In this document: positions 18,184 to 27,505 of the stretch, one piece after another
How the letters are laid out: each line of letters opens with the position of its first letter
Position numbering within the stretch: the first letter of the stretch is position 1
Source: Planctomycetota bacterium
Lineage (GTDB): Bacteria > Planctomycetota > Brocadiia > SM23-32
Assembly: GCA_021161675.1 (NCBI GenBank)
Contig: JAGHAF010000071.1
Coordinates: 1-48,219, forward strand
Length of the DNA stretch: 48,219 bases
Direction: 5' to 3'
The notes under the pieces: generated by a model
Seen by the model: only the letters and a program-made list of their open reading frames with translations
The model's database searches: none
What the model was told of the DNA's origin: nothing
Translations under genes and position numbers: made by a program

Positions 18184-19293
18184 TCAGAAACGGTCTTGCA
18201 TGTAGGTGTAGGCTTCCTGCCCTCCGAAAAGGACGTCGAGCAGGGGCAGCGCATCCTCATCCATTTCGCACTCGGGATGGGCGAGCAGGTGGGGGCCCAG
18301 CGCGTGTCCCACGATCAGTTGCGCCAGCTTGCCTTGCGGGAGCTGAATGCGTAAGTTGAGCGTCTCACCACCGGCCTGCGCGTTCAGGGTCAGGCCCGAG
18401 TGGCCCAGGTCCGTCTCCACGTCGAACTGAACCGGCCGGTCGGCGAACTCGCTGTGCCCAAGGCGCGCCTCCAGCGCGCCTTTCAGCCGTGCCAGCAGCG
18501 GACCCTGGTTGAGGATACGCATCATCCCCTCTGACATGCGGAAGTACTGCGTCTGGACAGTGCAGCCGTAGCGCCGCAGCGCATGCACAAAGGCGTGGTC
18601 GCATGGCAGGCAGAACTCGATCTCCTCGCAGGGGCGCTCCACGGCCACGTCGGCGAAATAGCGCAGCAGCGCGGGATAGGCGCGGGGCGTCGTGCAGTGA
18701 AGCTCGGTCACTTTCACCGCTTCATCGTGTTCTTCCTGAGCGGCATAGCCCACAGGCCGGCTCTGTTCGTCCTCGCAGATCACACCTCTGGCGGTGCTGT
18801 CCCAGCGAGAGCCGCGCACGAAATGCGAGAAATTGGCACTGTCTCGCACCACGGAGGCGGCGCGGTTGCGGTTGCGCCGGTTGTACAGCTCGACGACGAA
18901 GCCTGCGTCCTGCTCGCGCATTTCGCGGATCGTAAATGGGCCGGGCTGCGCCCTCTGCGCGTCACGGGTAGCGACGCTGCTCTTGGGGTCGCCCATTACG
19001 GGCATGAAGCCGAACTTGTTGTAGAAGTCGGGGATTCCCCAGAGCAAAGAGACGGCGTATCCCTGCCTGGTCATGTAGTTGACAGTATCGGCCATCAGGC
19101 GCGCCATGTAACCCTTCAGCCGATGCTCCGGCTCGGTGTTCACTCCTCCGATGCCGGCATGCGAGACCTCCACGCCGAGCAGACGGATGGGACACGGAAC
19201 AACGACCAGGCTGCTGACCGGCTCGCCGTCCATGAAGAGCCGTCGCAGGTAATTTTCTCCCTTGGGAGTGGTCAGAATCTCAGCCTTGCTCAT
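18184..19293 (-). CDS. GNAT family N-acetyltransferase (Eis-like)
   Basis: VSHAGIGGVNTEPEHRLKGYMARLMADTVNYMTRQGYAVSLLWGIPDFYNKFGF acetyl-CoA-binding region; start at MSKAEIL after GGAGG. Confidence 0.83.
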   Translation of the reverse strand: MSKAEILTTPKGENYLRRLFMDGEPVSSLVVVPCPIRLLGVEVSHAGIGGVNTEPEHRLKGYMARLMADTVNYMTRQGYAVSLLWGIPDFYNKFGFMPVMGDPKSSVATRDAQRAQPGPFTIREMREQDAGFVVELYNRRNRNRAASVVRDSANFSHFVRGSRWDSTARGVICEDEQSRPVGYAAQEEHDEAVKVTELHCTTPRAYPALLRYFADVAVERPCEEIEFCLPCDHAFVHALRRYGCTVQTQYFRMSEGMMRILNQGPLLARLKGALEARLGHSEFADRPVQFDVETDLGHSGLTLNAQAGGETLNLRIQLPQGKLAQLIVGHALGPHLLAHPECEMDEDALPLLDVLFGGQEAYTYMQDRF

Positions 19294-19337
19294 TAGGTTC
19301 CTCCAGGATAGCGTAGAAGGCCTGTAAAATGGCCGCT

Positions 19338-19367
19338 CTATTATGCCGAGCATTTGGGTGATGTCAA
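19338..19367 (-). promoter_or_regulatory. Sigma-70-type promoter for the GNAT gene
   Basis: Minus strand: TTGACA, 18 nt, TAATAG, upstream of the start at 19293. Confidence 0.6.
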
Positions 19368-19384
19368 CCGAGGGTGTCGAGGGC

Positions 19385-19413
19385 TTGCTTCACACCGTGC
19401 GGCCAGCTAAAAT
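19385..19413 (+). promoter_or_regulatory. Sigma-70-type promoter for the URO-D-family gene
   Basis: TTGCTT, 17 nt, TAAAAT, about 44 nt before the ATG. Confidence 0.5.
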
Positions 19414-19456
19414 GCGCGCTTCAAACCCCATGCTCTACTGAAAAGGGACAGACGCG

Positions 19457-20527
19457 ATGATAGACCAGGCGCAGAAGAACGAGAACGCTCGCAATTACCT
19501 GAAGGCGGCGCTGTTCCAGGGCCCCGATTGGATACCATGCAGCGTCGGCATCATGCCCGCCACCTGGCGGAAATATCGGGAGGAGCTGGAGGACGTCCTG
19601 CTCGACTTCCCCCGATTCTTTCCCTGGTTGAAGAAAGGCGCCGTGGACTTCGAGTTGCCGGGGGATAAGCGCTACCAGGCCGGCCAGTTCACCGACAACT
19701 GGGGCTGCCTCTGGGACAACATCGCCGAAGGGCTCGACGGCGCCGTGGTGGGGCACCCCCTGGAGGATTGGGACGATTTCGATTCTTACCAACCGCCCGA
19801 CCCTGTCACCCAGGGGGAGGGCTGGGGGCCGGCGCCGGACTGGCAGCAGCGCAGGCAGGCGTGCGCGAGGGCAAAACAGGAGGGACGTCTCGCCTGGGGC
19901 TATGTGGAGCACGGCTCCATGTACATGCGCCTTTACTACCTGCGCGGCTTCTCCAACTTCATGATAGACGTGGCGACCGAGGAGCCCAGGCTCGACGAGC
20001 TCATCCAGTCTGTGCTGAGCTACAACATGGCGACCATAGAAAAGCACCTGGAATGCGGAGCGGAGATAATGAGCTTCGGGGACGATCTGGGTTTCCAGAA
20101 ATCGCTGGCCATCAGCCCCGTGAAATGGCGCAGATACATAGGGCCTTGTTTTCGCCGGATGTTCGGGCGATGCCGCCAGGCGGATGTCTTGATCCGGCTC
20201 CACTCCGACGGGCATATGCTGGAGATAATTCCCGACCTGATCCAGTACGGAGTTACGATCATCAACCCTCAGATCCGGGCGAACGGGCTGGACGGGTTGG
20301 AACAAGTTGCGAAGGGGCGGGTGTGCTTGGACCTGGACCTGGACCGCCAGCTCTTTCCCTTCGTCGGCCCGCAGGAAATAAAGGAGCACATCCGGGAGGC
20401 CGTCTCGCGGCTCAACCTGCCGGAAGGGGGCCTGATGCTCTACGCTGAATGCGAGCCGGACATCCCCCTGGCGAACGTCCGGGCCATATGCGAGGAGTTC
20501 GACACCATCGGCGGGCCGGGAGCATAG
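19457..20527 (+). CDS. Uroporphyrinogen decarboxylase (URO-D) superfamily protein, probably not HemE
   Basis: URO-D-like pattern (EHGSMYMRLYYLRGFSNFMIDVATE..., IMSFGDDLGFQKSLAISPVKWRRYIGP..., HSDGHMLEIIPDLIQYGVTIINPQI); resembles the methyltransferase-like branch. Confidence 0.82.
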   Translation: MIDQAQKNENARNYLKAALFQGPDWIPCSVGIMPATWRKYREELEDVLLDFPRFFPWLKKGAVDFELPGDKRYQAGQFTDNWGCLWDNIAEGLDGAVVGHPLEDWDDFDSYQPPDPVTQGEGWGPAPDWQQRRQACARAKQEGRLAWGYVEHGSMYMRLYYLRGFSNFMIDVATEEPRLDELIQSVLSYNMATIEKHLECGAEIMSFGDDLGFQKSLAISPVKWRRYIGPCFRRMFGRCRQADVLIRLHSDGHMLEIIPDLIQYGVTIINPQIRANGLDGLEQVAKGRVCLDLDLDRQLFPFVGPQEIKEHIREAVSRLNLPEGGLMLYAECEPDIPLANVRAICEEFDTIGGPGA

Positions 20528-20576
20528 CGGGAACGCCAGAAGCGCCAAGGACACCTCATGTTTGAGGTCGTCTCGC

Positions 20577-20605
20577 TTGAGTTGGGGGCCGCTTGGTGGT
20601 ATTAT
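20577..20605 (+). promoter_or_regulatory. Sigma-70-type promoter for secDF
   Basis: TTGAGT (20577-20582), 17 nt, TATTAT (20600-20605), giving a predicted leader of about 105 nt. Confidence 0.55.
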
Positions 20606-20634
20606 CCCTCTGTTTGCCGCCGGTCACCGCGGCC

Positions 20635-20685
20635 ATGAAGGGCCGTTTCGTGCGGGTCGCCCGGCTGCCTGCCGGGTTCTGTTGA
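20635..20685 (+). other. Candidate 16-codon leader ORF upstream of secDF
   Basis: ATG...TGA encodes MKGRFVRVARLPAGFC; it overlaps two alternative hairpins. No convincing Shine-Dalgarno. Confidence 0.3.
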
Positions 20686-20700
20686 ACCCTTTCGTCTTTT
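20660..20700 (+). promoter_or_regulatory. Attenuator-like alternative hairpins in the secDF leader
   Basis: CCCGGC-TGCCT-GCCGGG (20660-20676) and GGGTTC-TGTT-GAACCC (20674-20689) share GGG; the second is followed by TTTCGTCTTTT. Confidence 0.4.
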
Positions 20701-20717
20701 GGAGAGACTGTATCGCT

Positions 20718-23700
20718 ATGTCCGGTCGCCCGACAAAGTGGGTGTTGGTGGTTGTGCTTCCTCTCCTGGTGGCGCTGTATGCGAGCTATCCCCCCATGGG
20801 CGTGGTGGTGAGCAAGGAGCGCCTGGTCAAAAAGACGGCCGCATCGCTGGAGGAAGCCGACAAAGCAGGCGTCAAGGTGGGCCAGGATTACGTAATCTCC
20901 CGTGAGACGCTCAAGCGCAGGTGGCTGCCGCTCGCGCGCGGGCAGCGGGACAAGCGCACACAGATCGTCGGGCGCGAAGAGGACGGCAGTTGGACCGAAC
21001 TGGAAACCACGGTGGTGCTGGGCCGCATCAAGCTCGGATTAGACCTGGCCGGTGGGACGGAGCTTCTTTACAAGCTCGAGCCCCGCAAGGGGGAGCAGGT
21101 CACCACGGAGGTCTTCAGCACGATCGACATTCTGAAGCAGCGGATCAACCCTGGCAATATCAAGGAGTACCGCATCCAGCCGGTGGGCCATGGGCGGATT
21201 CTGATCCAGGTGCCGCGGGCCAGCGCCGCAGAAGTGGCGCAACTGAAGCGACGCCTCGAGAGGATGGGCAGGCTGGAGCTTAAACTGGCCGTTCCCCGCC
21301 ATTCCGAGAAGGAAGGGTTCCGCCAGTGGTATGCAAAGGCGCAGAACGGCGAGCCGCCCGAAGACTACGAGGTGATGTACATTGACAACGATCCAGCCAA
21401 GGAGTTCTACCTGGTGCGCAAGGGAGAGGCGGAGATCACGGGCCGCTATCTGTCGCAGGTTTATCCAGGCAGGGACCAGCTTGGGGCCCCGGCGGTGGAC
21501 TTTCAGCTCAATTCGGTGGGGGCCAAGAAATTCGGCCCGATCACCGGGAACAACATAGGGTGGCATCTGGCGATTATTCTGGACGGCGTGCTCAAGAGCG
21601 CGCCTGTCATAAAACACGAAATTACCAACGCGGGGCAGATCACCGGCGATTTCAGCAGGGAAGACGTCAACGACATGGTGACCATCCTGCGCGCCGGCAG
21701 CCTGCCCATGGACATTCAGCTTCTGCAGGAGAGCACCGTCGGCCCGCAGTTGGGCCGTGATAGCATCCGTCAGGGGCTGCTTGCGCTGGCGGTGGCGGGC
21801 TTCCTGGTGGTGGGCTTCATCGCTTTCTACTACGTGGGATGCGGCCTGGTGGCGGATGGCGCGCTGCTGATGAACGTGGTCTTGCTGGTGGGAGTTCTGT
21901 CGGTGCTCGGGGCGGCGCTCACCCTGCCCGGCATGGCGGGTATTCTGCTGACCGTGGGCATGGCGGTGGACGCCAACGTGCTCATCTTCGAGCGTATCCG
22001 GGAGGAGAGCGCCGCCGGCAAAGGGGTGCGCGTTGCGCTCAGAAACGGGTATGAGCGCGCCTTCACCGTCATCGTAGATGCGAATGTCACCACGCTGCTG
22101 ACCGCGCTTATTCTATACATGGTGGGCACGGGGCCGGTGCGGGGCTTTGCGATCACGCTCTCATTTGGCATTCTGCTGAGCATGTTCACCGCTCTGGTGG
22201 TGACTCGCCTGACGTTCGAAACGATGATTGACAAGGGGTGGCTGAAGCAATTCAAGCTGAGGGCCCTTATGGGCGGCCGCTCGATCGGGTTCTCCGCCCT
22301 GCGGAAGGCGGCTTACGTCCTGTCTGCTGTCACTGTGGTGATAGGCATGGCCGCGTTCTTTGCGAGGGGGGCGGACCTGTATGACATTGATTTCACCGGA
22401 GGATCGTTGGTTCGAATCTCGCTGGCCAGACCGGCGTCGGTCTCGGAGGTGCGCTCGAGACTGGCAGCCGGCGGCTTCCCAGACGCCGAGGTCCAGGCCG
22501 TGGGCGCGCAGGCCGCCGGGGGGAAGGGGTTCACCGATTTCGGCATCCGCTTCAAAGGCGCCGGCAAGGAGAGGATAAGGTCGGACGTCCTGGAGCCGAT
22601 TCGCCAGCGGCTGCAGGCGGCAGGCCTGTCCGTGGAGAAGGGCAAGCTCACGGTGACGGCGGACCGAAGAGGATTGCAGCTCAAATTGGACGAGCCGATG
22701 CCGGAGATGAAGCTGAGAGAGCTGCTGGCCGGGGCCGGCGGCGACCCCTTCCACCTTGGGCGCATAACAACCATTGTTCCCACCAGGGAGGACCTGCTCA
22801 GCAAACGGCTGATAGTGGACCTTTCCGACGTGGCGGGGGTATCCGATCAGAAGGAGCTCTGGTCACGAGCGTTGATTGCGCTCTCGTGGGTCGGGCTGAA
22901 ATCCGAGGACTACACCGTGGTGAAATACGAGCGTTCCGGGGATGGAGCGCTGCGCCTCGTGCTGGACAGGCCGATTCAGCGCAACCTGCTGGCGGCGGAA
23001 CTGGAGCGCCGGGAGTTCTCGGGGGTGGATGTGGAAGAGGGCGTCGAGGAGAGCAAGTCTTATGTCCTGAGCGGCCGGCCGGAGGCGCTGGAGCGTCTGA
23101 CGCAGAGTCTGCGGGCCGGCGACCCCCTGCGCGGCGTCCCGATGGCTGATATCCGCGGCGATACTGTGAGCGCGACGCTCGCAAAGGGGTTCTCCGAGGC
23201 GGATGTCCGTCTCCTTTTCGAGAAGCAGGACATGTCTGACGTCCACATTGCGGCGCTTGACCTGAGCGTCAGCGAGTATCGGCTTAACCTGAGTTCGGAG
23301 GCCATCCGCGAGAAGATGCGTTCGATGTTCCGCGACCTGGCGCAGCGCACCGGCGGCGTCACTTTCACGAAGGTCTCCGAGGATGGCGGGCAGGAGATCG
23401 TTAGGATGGCGCTTGAGGAAGCGATGCCGCTGGCGGACGTTCAGCACTACGTCGAATCGGCGGATATCGGTCATTATGCGTCGGACATCATCGTTAACAA
23501 GGGGAGCTACGGGCTGGGGGCGTTGGTTTCTGAGGTCGATCTGCGGCTGCCGAAGGAAAAGGCGGAGGCCATCCAGAACAGGATCAAAGCGTCATTTACC
23601 GAGCCCCGGCCGGTTCGGAAGGTGGTGAGCATCGGAGGGGTGGTGGCGGAGCAGTTGAAGGGACGCGCGGTGCTGGCGGTGTTCTTCGCCTCTGTGATAA

Positions 23701-24257
23701 TCGTGCTCTACGTGGCCGCGCGTTTCCACGCCTTCCGGTTCGGAATGGCGGCGGTTATTGCGCTGGTGCACGACATTCTTATCACGGCGGGTTTGATCGC
23801 GCTTGTCGACTGGGTCGGCCTGTTCGGGGGGGTGAAGATCAACCTTGCCATGCTGGCGGCGTTCCTGACCATCATGGGTTACAGCCTTAACGATACGATC
23901 GTGGTCTTCGACCGCATCCGCGAGAACATGGGGATACTCGGTCGCAAAAGGGTGAGCGCTGACCTTATAGACTTGAGCATTAACCAGACCCTGAGCCGAA
24001 CCGTGCTCACCTCGATGACCACGCTGATGGTGGTGGTGGTGCTCTGCGTTCTGGGCGGCTCGGTTCTGCGTGGGCTGGCCCTTACGCTGATCTTCGGCGT
24101 GGTGGTGGGGACGTACAGCAGCATGTTCATAGCCAGCCCGCTGCTGCTCGACTGGCAGGTGGTGGCGGCCGGGACGAGAACGTTCTTTCGAGTGGTCTTT
24201 TTCCCCGTGCGGCTGCCATTCAAGCTGGTGGGTCTGGTGTTCGGGAGGGGGCAGTAG
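20718..24257 (+). CDS. secDF: Fused protein translocase subunit SecDF with enlarged SecF periplasmic domain
   Basis: SecD: LGLDLAGGTELLYKLE...VGMAVDANVLIFERIREE. SecF: YDIDFTGGSLVRI...MGYSLNDTIVVFDRIREN. Start at MSGRPTKW. Confidence 0.95.
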   Translation: MSGRPTKWVLVVVLPLLVALYASYPPMGVVVSKERLVKKTAASLEEADKAGVKVGQDYVISRETLKRRWLPLARGQRDKRTQIVGREEDGSWTELETTVVLGRIKLGLDLAGGTELLYKLEPRKGEQVTTEVFSTIDILKQRINPGNIKEYRIQPVGHGRILIQVPRASAAEVAQLKRRLERMGRLELKLAVPRHSEKEGFRQWYAKAQNGEPPEDYEVMYIDNDPAKEFYLVRKGEAEITGRYLSQVYPGRDQLGAPAVDFQLNSVGAKKFGPITGNNIGWHLAIILDGVLKSAPVIKHEITNAGQITGDFSREDVNDMVTILRAGSLPMDIQLLQESTVGPQLGRDSIRQGLLALAVAGFLVVGFIAFYYVGCGLVADGALLMNVVLLVGVLSVLGAALTLPGMAGILLTVGMAVDANVLIFERIREESAAGKGVRVALRNGYERAFTVIVDANVTTLLTALILYMVGTGPVRGFAITLSFGILLSMFTALVVTRLTFETMIDKGWLKQFKLRALMGGRSIGFSALRKAAYVLSAVTVVIGMAAFFARGADLYDIDFTGGSLVRISLARPASVSEVRSRLAAGGFPDAEVQAVGAQAAGGKGFTDFGIRFKGAGKERIRSDVLEPIRQRLQAAGLSVEKGKLTVTADRRGLQLKLDEPMPEMKLRELLAGAGGDPFHLGRITTIVPTREDLLSKRLIVDLSDVAGVSDQKELWSRALIALSWVGLKSEDYTVVKYERSGDGALRLVLDRPIQRNLLAAELERREFSGVDVEEGVEESKSYVLSGRPEALERLTQSLRAGDPLRGVPMADIRGDTVSATLAKGFSEADVRLLFEKQDMSDVHIAALDLSVSEYRLNLSSEAIREKMRSMFRDLAQRTGGVTFTKVSEDGGQEIVRMALEEAMPLADVQHYVESADIGHYASDIIVNKGSYGLGALVSEVDLRLPKEKAEAIQNRIKASFTEPRPVRKVVSIGGVVAEQLKGRAVLAVFFASVIIVLYVAARFHAFRFGMAAVIALVHDILITAGLIALVDWVGLFGGVKINLAMLAAFLTIMGYSLNDTIVVFDRIRENMGILGRKRVSADLIDLSINQTLSRTVLTSMTTLMVVVVLCVLGGSVLRGLALTLIFGVVVGTYSSMFIASPLLLDWQVVAAGTRTFFRVVFFPVRLPFKLVGLVFGRGQ

Positions 24258-25275
24258 CGCCTTCGGCGGCTGAGAGCGGCTCGGTGGGCTGCTCTGGCTC
24301 GGCGATGCGGTAGACGCCGATCTGGCGATAGTGCTGGTAGCGTTGCTCCAGCAGCCGGTCAACAGGGATTGCGCAGAGCTCGTCGAGCGTGTCGCTCAGG
24401 TAGCGCTCGAGCGCCCGGGTGGTCGCCTGCGGGTCGCGATGAGCCCCGCCGAGGGGCTCTGGAATTATGTGATCGATCACGCCGTTTTCCAGCATATCCC
24501 GGGCCGTTAACTTCAAGGCCTGGGCGGCTTCTGGGGCTTTCTTGCCATCCTTCCACAAGATGGCGGCGCAGCCTTCGGGGCTGATGACGCAGTAGTAGGC
24601 GTTCTCCAGCATGGCGAACCGATCTCCGACGCCGATGCCCAGCGCGCCGCCGCTGCAGCCTTCCCCGGTGACAACGATGATGATGGGCGTGCGCAGTCCG
24701 GTCATGGTGTAGATGTTCTCCGCGATGGCCATGGCCTGTCCGCGCTCCTCCGCCTCCACGGAGGGCGCGGCGCCGGGCGTGTCGATCAGGCAGAGCACGG
24801 GCAGGTTGAATTTCTCGGCCAGTTTCATCTTGGCCAGCGCTTTGCGGTAACCTTCGGGCTGGGGCATGCCGAAGTTGGCGTCCATTTTTTCGTTCGTTTC
24901 GCGGCCCTTGTATTGGGCGATGATGAGCGCCTTGTGATGGTCCAGCCGGCCCAGTCCCGTCACCACCGCGCTATCGTCGCCGAATCGTCTGTCACCGCGC
25001 AGTTCTATAAAATCGGTGAAGATGCTCCGTACGTAGTCCAGGGGGTGAGGGCGCTGAGGATGTCTGGCCAGCCGCACCCGCTGGTAGGCTGTCAGATTGC
25101 TGAAGATATCCTCCAGCAGGCGATCTCGTTCGTGCTCGAGTTGCTCGATCCGCTCGCTGAGGCCCTCCTGATCGCTGGATGACTGCTCGGCCAGTTTTTT
25201 GATCTGCTTCTCGACCTTTAGGATCGGCAGCTCGAACTCGTAGGTGAAGCCGTCCTGGTTGGAATTAGTTGCCAT
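24220..25275 (-). CDS. accA: Acetyl-CoA carboxylase carboxyltransferase subunit alpha
   Basis: FELPILKVEKQIKKL...RHPQRPHPLDYVRSIFTDFIELRGDRRFGDD...IDTPGAAPSVEAEERGQAMAIAENI...GEGCSGGALGIGVGD. Confidence 0.97.
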   Translation of the reverse strand: MATNSNQDGFTYEFELPILKVEKQIKKLAEQSSSDQEGLSERIEQLEHERDRLLEDIFSNLTAYQRVRLARHPQRPHPLDYVRSIFTDFIELRGDRRFGDDSAVVTGLGRLDHHKALIIAQYKGRETNEKMDANFGMPQPEGYRKALAKMKLAEKFNLPVLCLIDTPGAAPSVEAEERGQAMAIAENIYTMTGLRTPIIIVVTGEGCSGGALGIGVGDRFAMLENAYYCVISPEGCAAILWKDGKKAPEAAQALKLTARDMLENGVIDHIIPEPLGGAHRDPQATTRALERYLSDTLDELCAIPVDRLLEQRYQHYRQIGVYRIAEPEQPTEPLSAAEGATAPSRTPDPPA

Positions 25276-25319
25276 CGAAGGCTGACCTCGTCAAGAAACC
25301 CCTTCGCGAAGAAAACTCT

Positions 25320-25348
25320 ATTGTAGGTCACAGCCCCCGAAGAATCAA
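25320..25348 (-). promoter_or_regulatory. Sigma-70-type promoter for accA
   Basis: Minus strand: TTGATT, 17 nt, TACAAT, about 45 nt upstream of ATG 25275. Confidence 0.55.
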
Positions 25349-25413
25349 GACCTCTCGGTTGTGGTTGAGCGCTCCAGGCGGGCCGACTTGAATGCGGCGT
25401 GGTGCGCCAGTCC

Positions 25414-25442
25414 TTGCAAAGCCGGCCCTGAGGCCGTATAAA
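25414..25442 (+). promoter_or_regulatory. Putative promoter for the hypothetical gene at 25492
   Basis: TTGCAA, 17 nt, TATAAA. It lies so close to the ATG at 25444 that a downstream start is favoured. Confidence 0.45.
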
Positions 25443-25491
25443 GATGCCTTCACGTTACAGCCTTCAGCGCCACGAAAGTATGAGGTCTTCG

Positions 25492-27480
25492 ATGCGGTGG
25501 AACGAGTATGAAAGGAAGTTCCGGCTGGGGTTTGACAATCGAATCTCCGTGGAAATCCTCAGGGACGGAAAAGAGTTCCTGGGACTGGGGCAGGTGAAGC
25601 TGGGGCGCCGGAAGCTGCGCTGCACCGAACTGCCCGTCCTACCCCTGATCGCGACGCCGACCGGTTACGAAGTCGCCCGGCTCGAAATAGAGGACATTGA
25701 GAAGGGCGAAGAGTCCATAGTGCTCACGCTCTGTCCCTTTATGGTCCCGAGGGGCAGAATGGACTGGATATCCTGTGAGGGCCAGGACCGCTGGAACGTG
25801 GGCGCCTGGGCCAAGGAGCCCGTGCGTGACCGCGGTGGAATGCTGCAGGTCACACTCCGGCGGGTGGATCGCGCCCTGGGCGGCATCAAACTCGCCGGGT
25901 TCTCGTACCAATACAGGTTCCATTCCCGGAAGTATCACGTCTATCGCATCCATGACCGAGCTACCTGGGAGTTGGGGGGCTGGGCGACGGGCAATTCGTT
26001 CTGGATGCGCGGTCCCTTCAACGAATCCCACAAGGCCATCCGCAACAAGGAGGATTCGTTCAGCACCTCGTGGTGCAGTGGCGAGCATCAAGCCGGTCAA
26101 CGCCCGCAGTTCCTGCCGCTTTTCTCGGAGCTACAGGGGTTCACCTTCCAATTTGACCGGCAGAATTTGTTAGTGACAGCCTTCGAGGAGCCCTTCCACT
26201 GCGAATCCCTCTTTCAGAAGGAGTCCGGCAAGAATTACTTCACTCACTGGCATCAGCTCTGCACGGACCTGCAGGGGTTGGTGGAGTTTCCGCCACTTCA
26301 GGTTCTCTGTGCTGAGCTGGCCTCCGAAAACGATTTTGAGCGGGCAAACCAGTACTGTGCCGTTCGCGAGGAGCTGTACCGCCAGTGGCGGGACAAGGTC
26401 GGCGTGACGGCCCCCGACTCGCCTGTGAGCGGACTGCTGCTGGGCTGCAAGGCCGGCGTCAAAGGCGTGGAGAACGGCCTGGATGAGCTGGCGGCGGCCG
26501 CCTGCGAACGGGTCTTCATCCCAGGGCTTTTCCGAAACCACAAGCCGGACGATCAGACGGGCCTGGCGGAGAAGAAAAACGAGGTCGCTATCCAGCAGAT
26601 TATCGAAAAGGCGCATGCCCGGGGCCTACACGTGGCGGTGTCCCTGGCGGACTGTTGCTCGGCGTGGCTGCTGGCTGGCGAGGAAGAAGAGACCGAGACG
26701 AAGCCGGAAGCGGAAGGATACGACCAGGTGCTGGCCGCCCTCCGGGACAAACGGCAGTGGGAACTGTTGCTCAAACACCTGCGGGGCCTGAAGCGCGATT
26801 ATGGTCTGGACACTCTCTTTACCGAGAACGCGCCCCCCGGCCTGGCGGAGCAATTCGAGTGGAGCGGCTATCCGGGAGGAGATCGCATCGCCCGAAGCTC
26901 CGCTTCCATCCGTAGCCTGGAAGCGCGGCGCCGGGAACTGGTCGTCGCTGCCCAGGAGGCCGGTTACGAATGCTTGCTGTCCGGCGTATGCGGTTTTGGG
27001 AAGCCGGGCAGGCCAGTGCCCAATGGAGTGATCGCAGGGAAGGAATTCATGTTCCGGGACTGCGTGTTCGGCGTCCCCGAGGGGGAAATCATCGGGCATA
27101 AGGCCTATCCCCTCCGGGCATATTTCCGTGCCTGCGCCAATCGCCTCTGCTACATGCCCGTTTACCGGGCCGAAGAGGGTCTGCGGGGAGAAATGGACCC
27201 GTGGTGGGAGGAGGATTTCACAAGCATCAACAGGGCTTACCAGGCGGTGCGGGAACATATGGTGCACTGCAGGCTGCTGCGCGGCGGACGCGGTGTGCTG
27301 TGGACCGGCGATGAGCCCGGCGTTTGCGTCCTGTGGTGCTACGGCAAATTTGTGTGGAAAGTCGGCGCAAAGGCGAAGGTGTTCGAGGTGACCGATGGCG
27401 AAAGGGTTGAAATAGACGAAGCGGCTTTCACTCCTCACCCGCTCAAGGTCTACCTCGTGCAGGACGCGAAGGAACCTTGA
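25492..27480 (+). CDS. Uncharacterised protein, possible beta-sandwich plus TIM-barrel (glycosidase-like) architecture
   Basis: Long ORF with coding character; start MRWNEYERKFRLGF preceded by GAGG. No family confidently recognised. Confidence 0.65.
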   Translation: MRWNEYERKFRLGFDNRISVEILRDGKEFLGLGQVKLGRRKLRCTELPVLPLIATPTGYEVARLEIEDIEKGEESIVLTLCPFMVPRGRMDWISCEGQDRWNVGAWAKEPVRDRGGMLQVTLRRVDRALGGIKLAGFSYQYRFHSRKYHVYRIHDRATWELGGWATGNSFWMRGPFNESHKAIRNKEDSFSTSWCSGEHQAGQRPQFLPLFSELQGFTFQFDRQNLLVTAFEEPFHCESLFQKESGKNYFTHWHQLCTDLQGLVEFPPLQVLCAELASENDFERANQYCAVREELYRQWRDKVGVTAPDSPVSGLLLGCKAGVKGVENGLDELAAAACERVFIPGLFRNHKPDDQTGLAEKKNEVAIQQIIEKAHARGLHVAVSLADCCSAWLLAGEEEETETKPEAEGYDQVLAALRDKRQWELLLKHLRGLKRDYGLDTLFTENAPPGLAEQFEWSGYPGGDRIARSSASIRSLEARRRELVVAAQEAGYECLLSGVCGFGKPGRPVPNGVIAGKEFMFRDCVFGVPEGEIIGHKAYPLRAYFRACANRLCYMPVYRAEEGLRGEMDPWWEEDFTSINRAYQAVREHMVHCRLLRGGRGVLWTGDEPGVCVLWCYGKFVWKVGAKAKVFEVTDGERVEIDEAAFTPHPLKVYLVQDAKEP

Positions 27481-27505
27481 TACCATATCTCGTGGGAGAT
27501 TCTCG

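Noticed and set aside
19421-20554. 377-aa minus-strand ORF opposite the URO-D gene
   Set aside because: Antisense of a recognisable URO-D family protein that has its own promoter.
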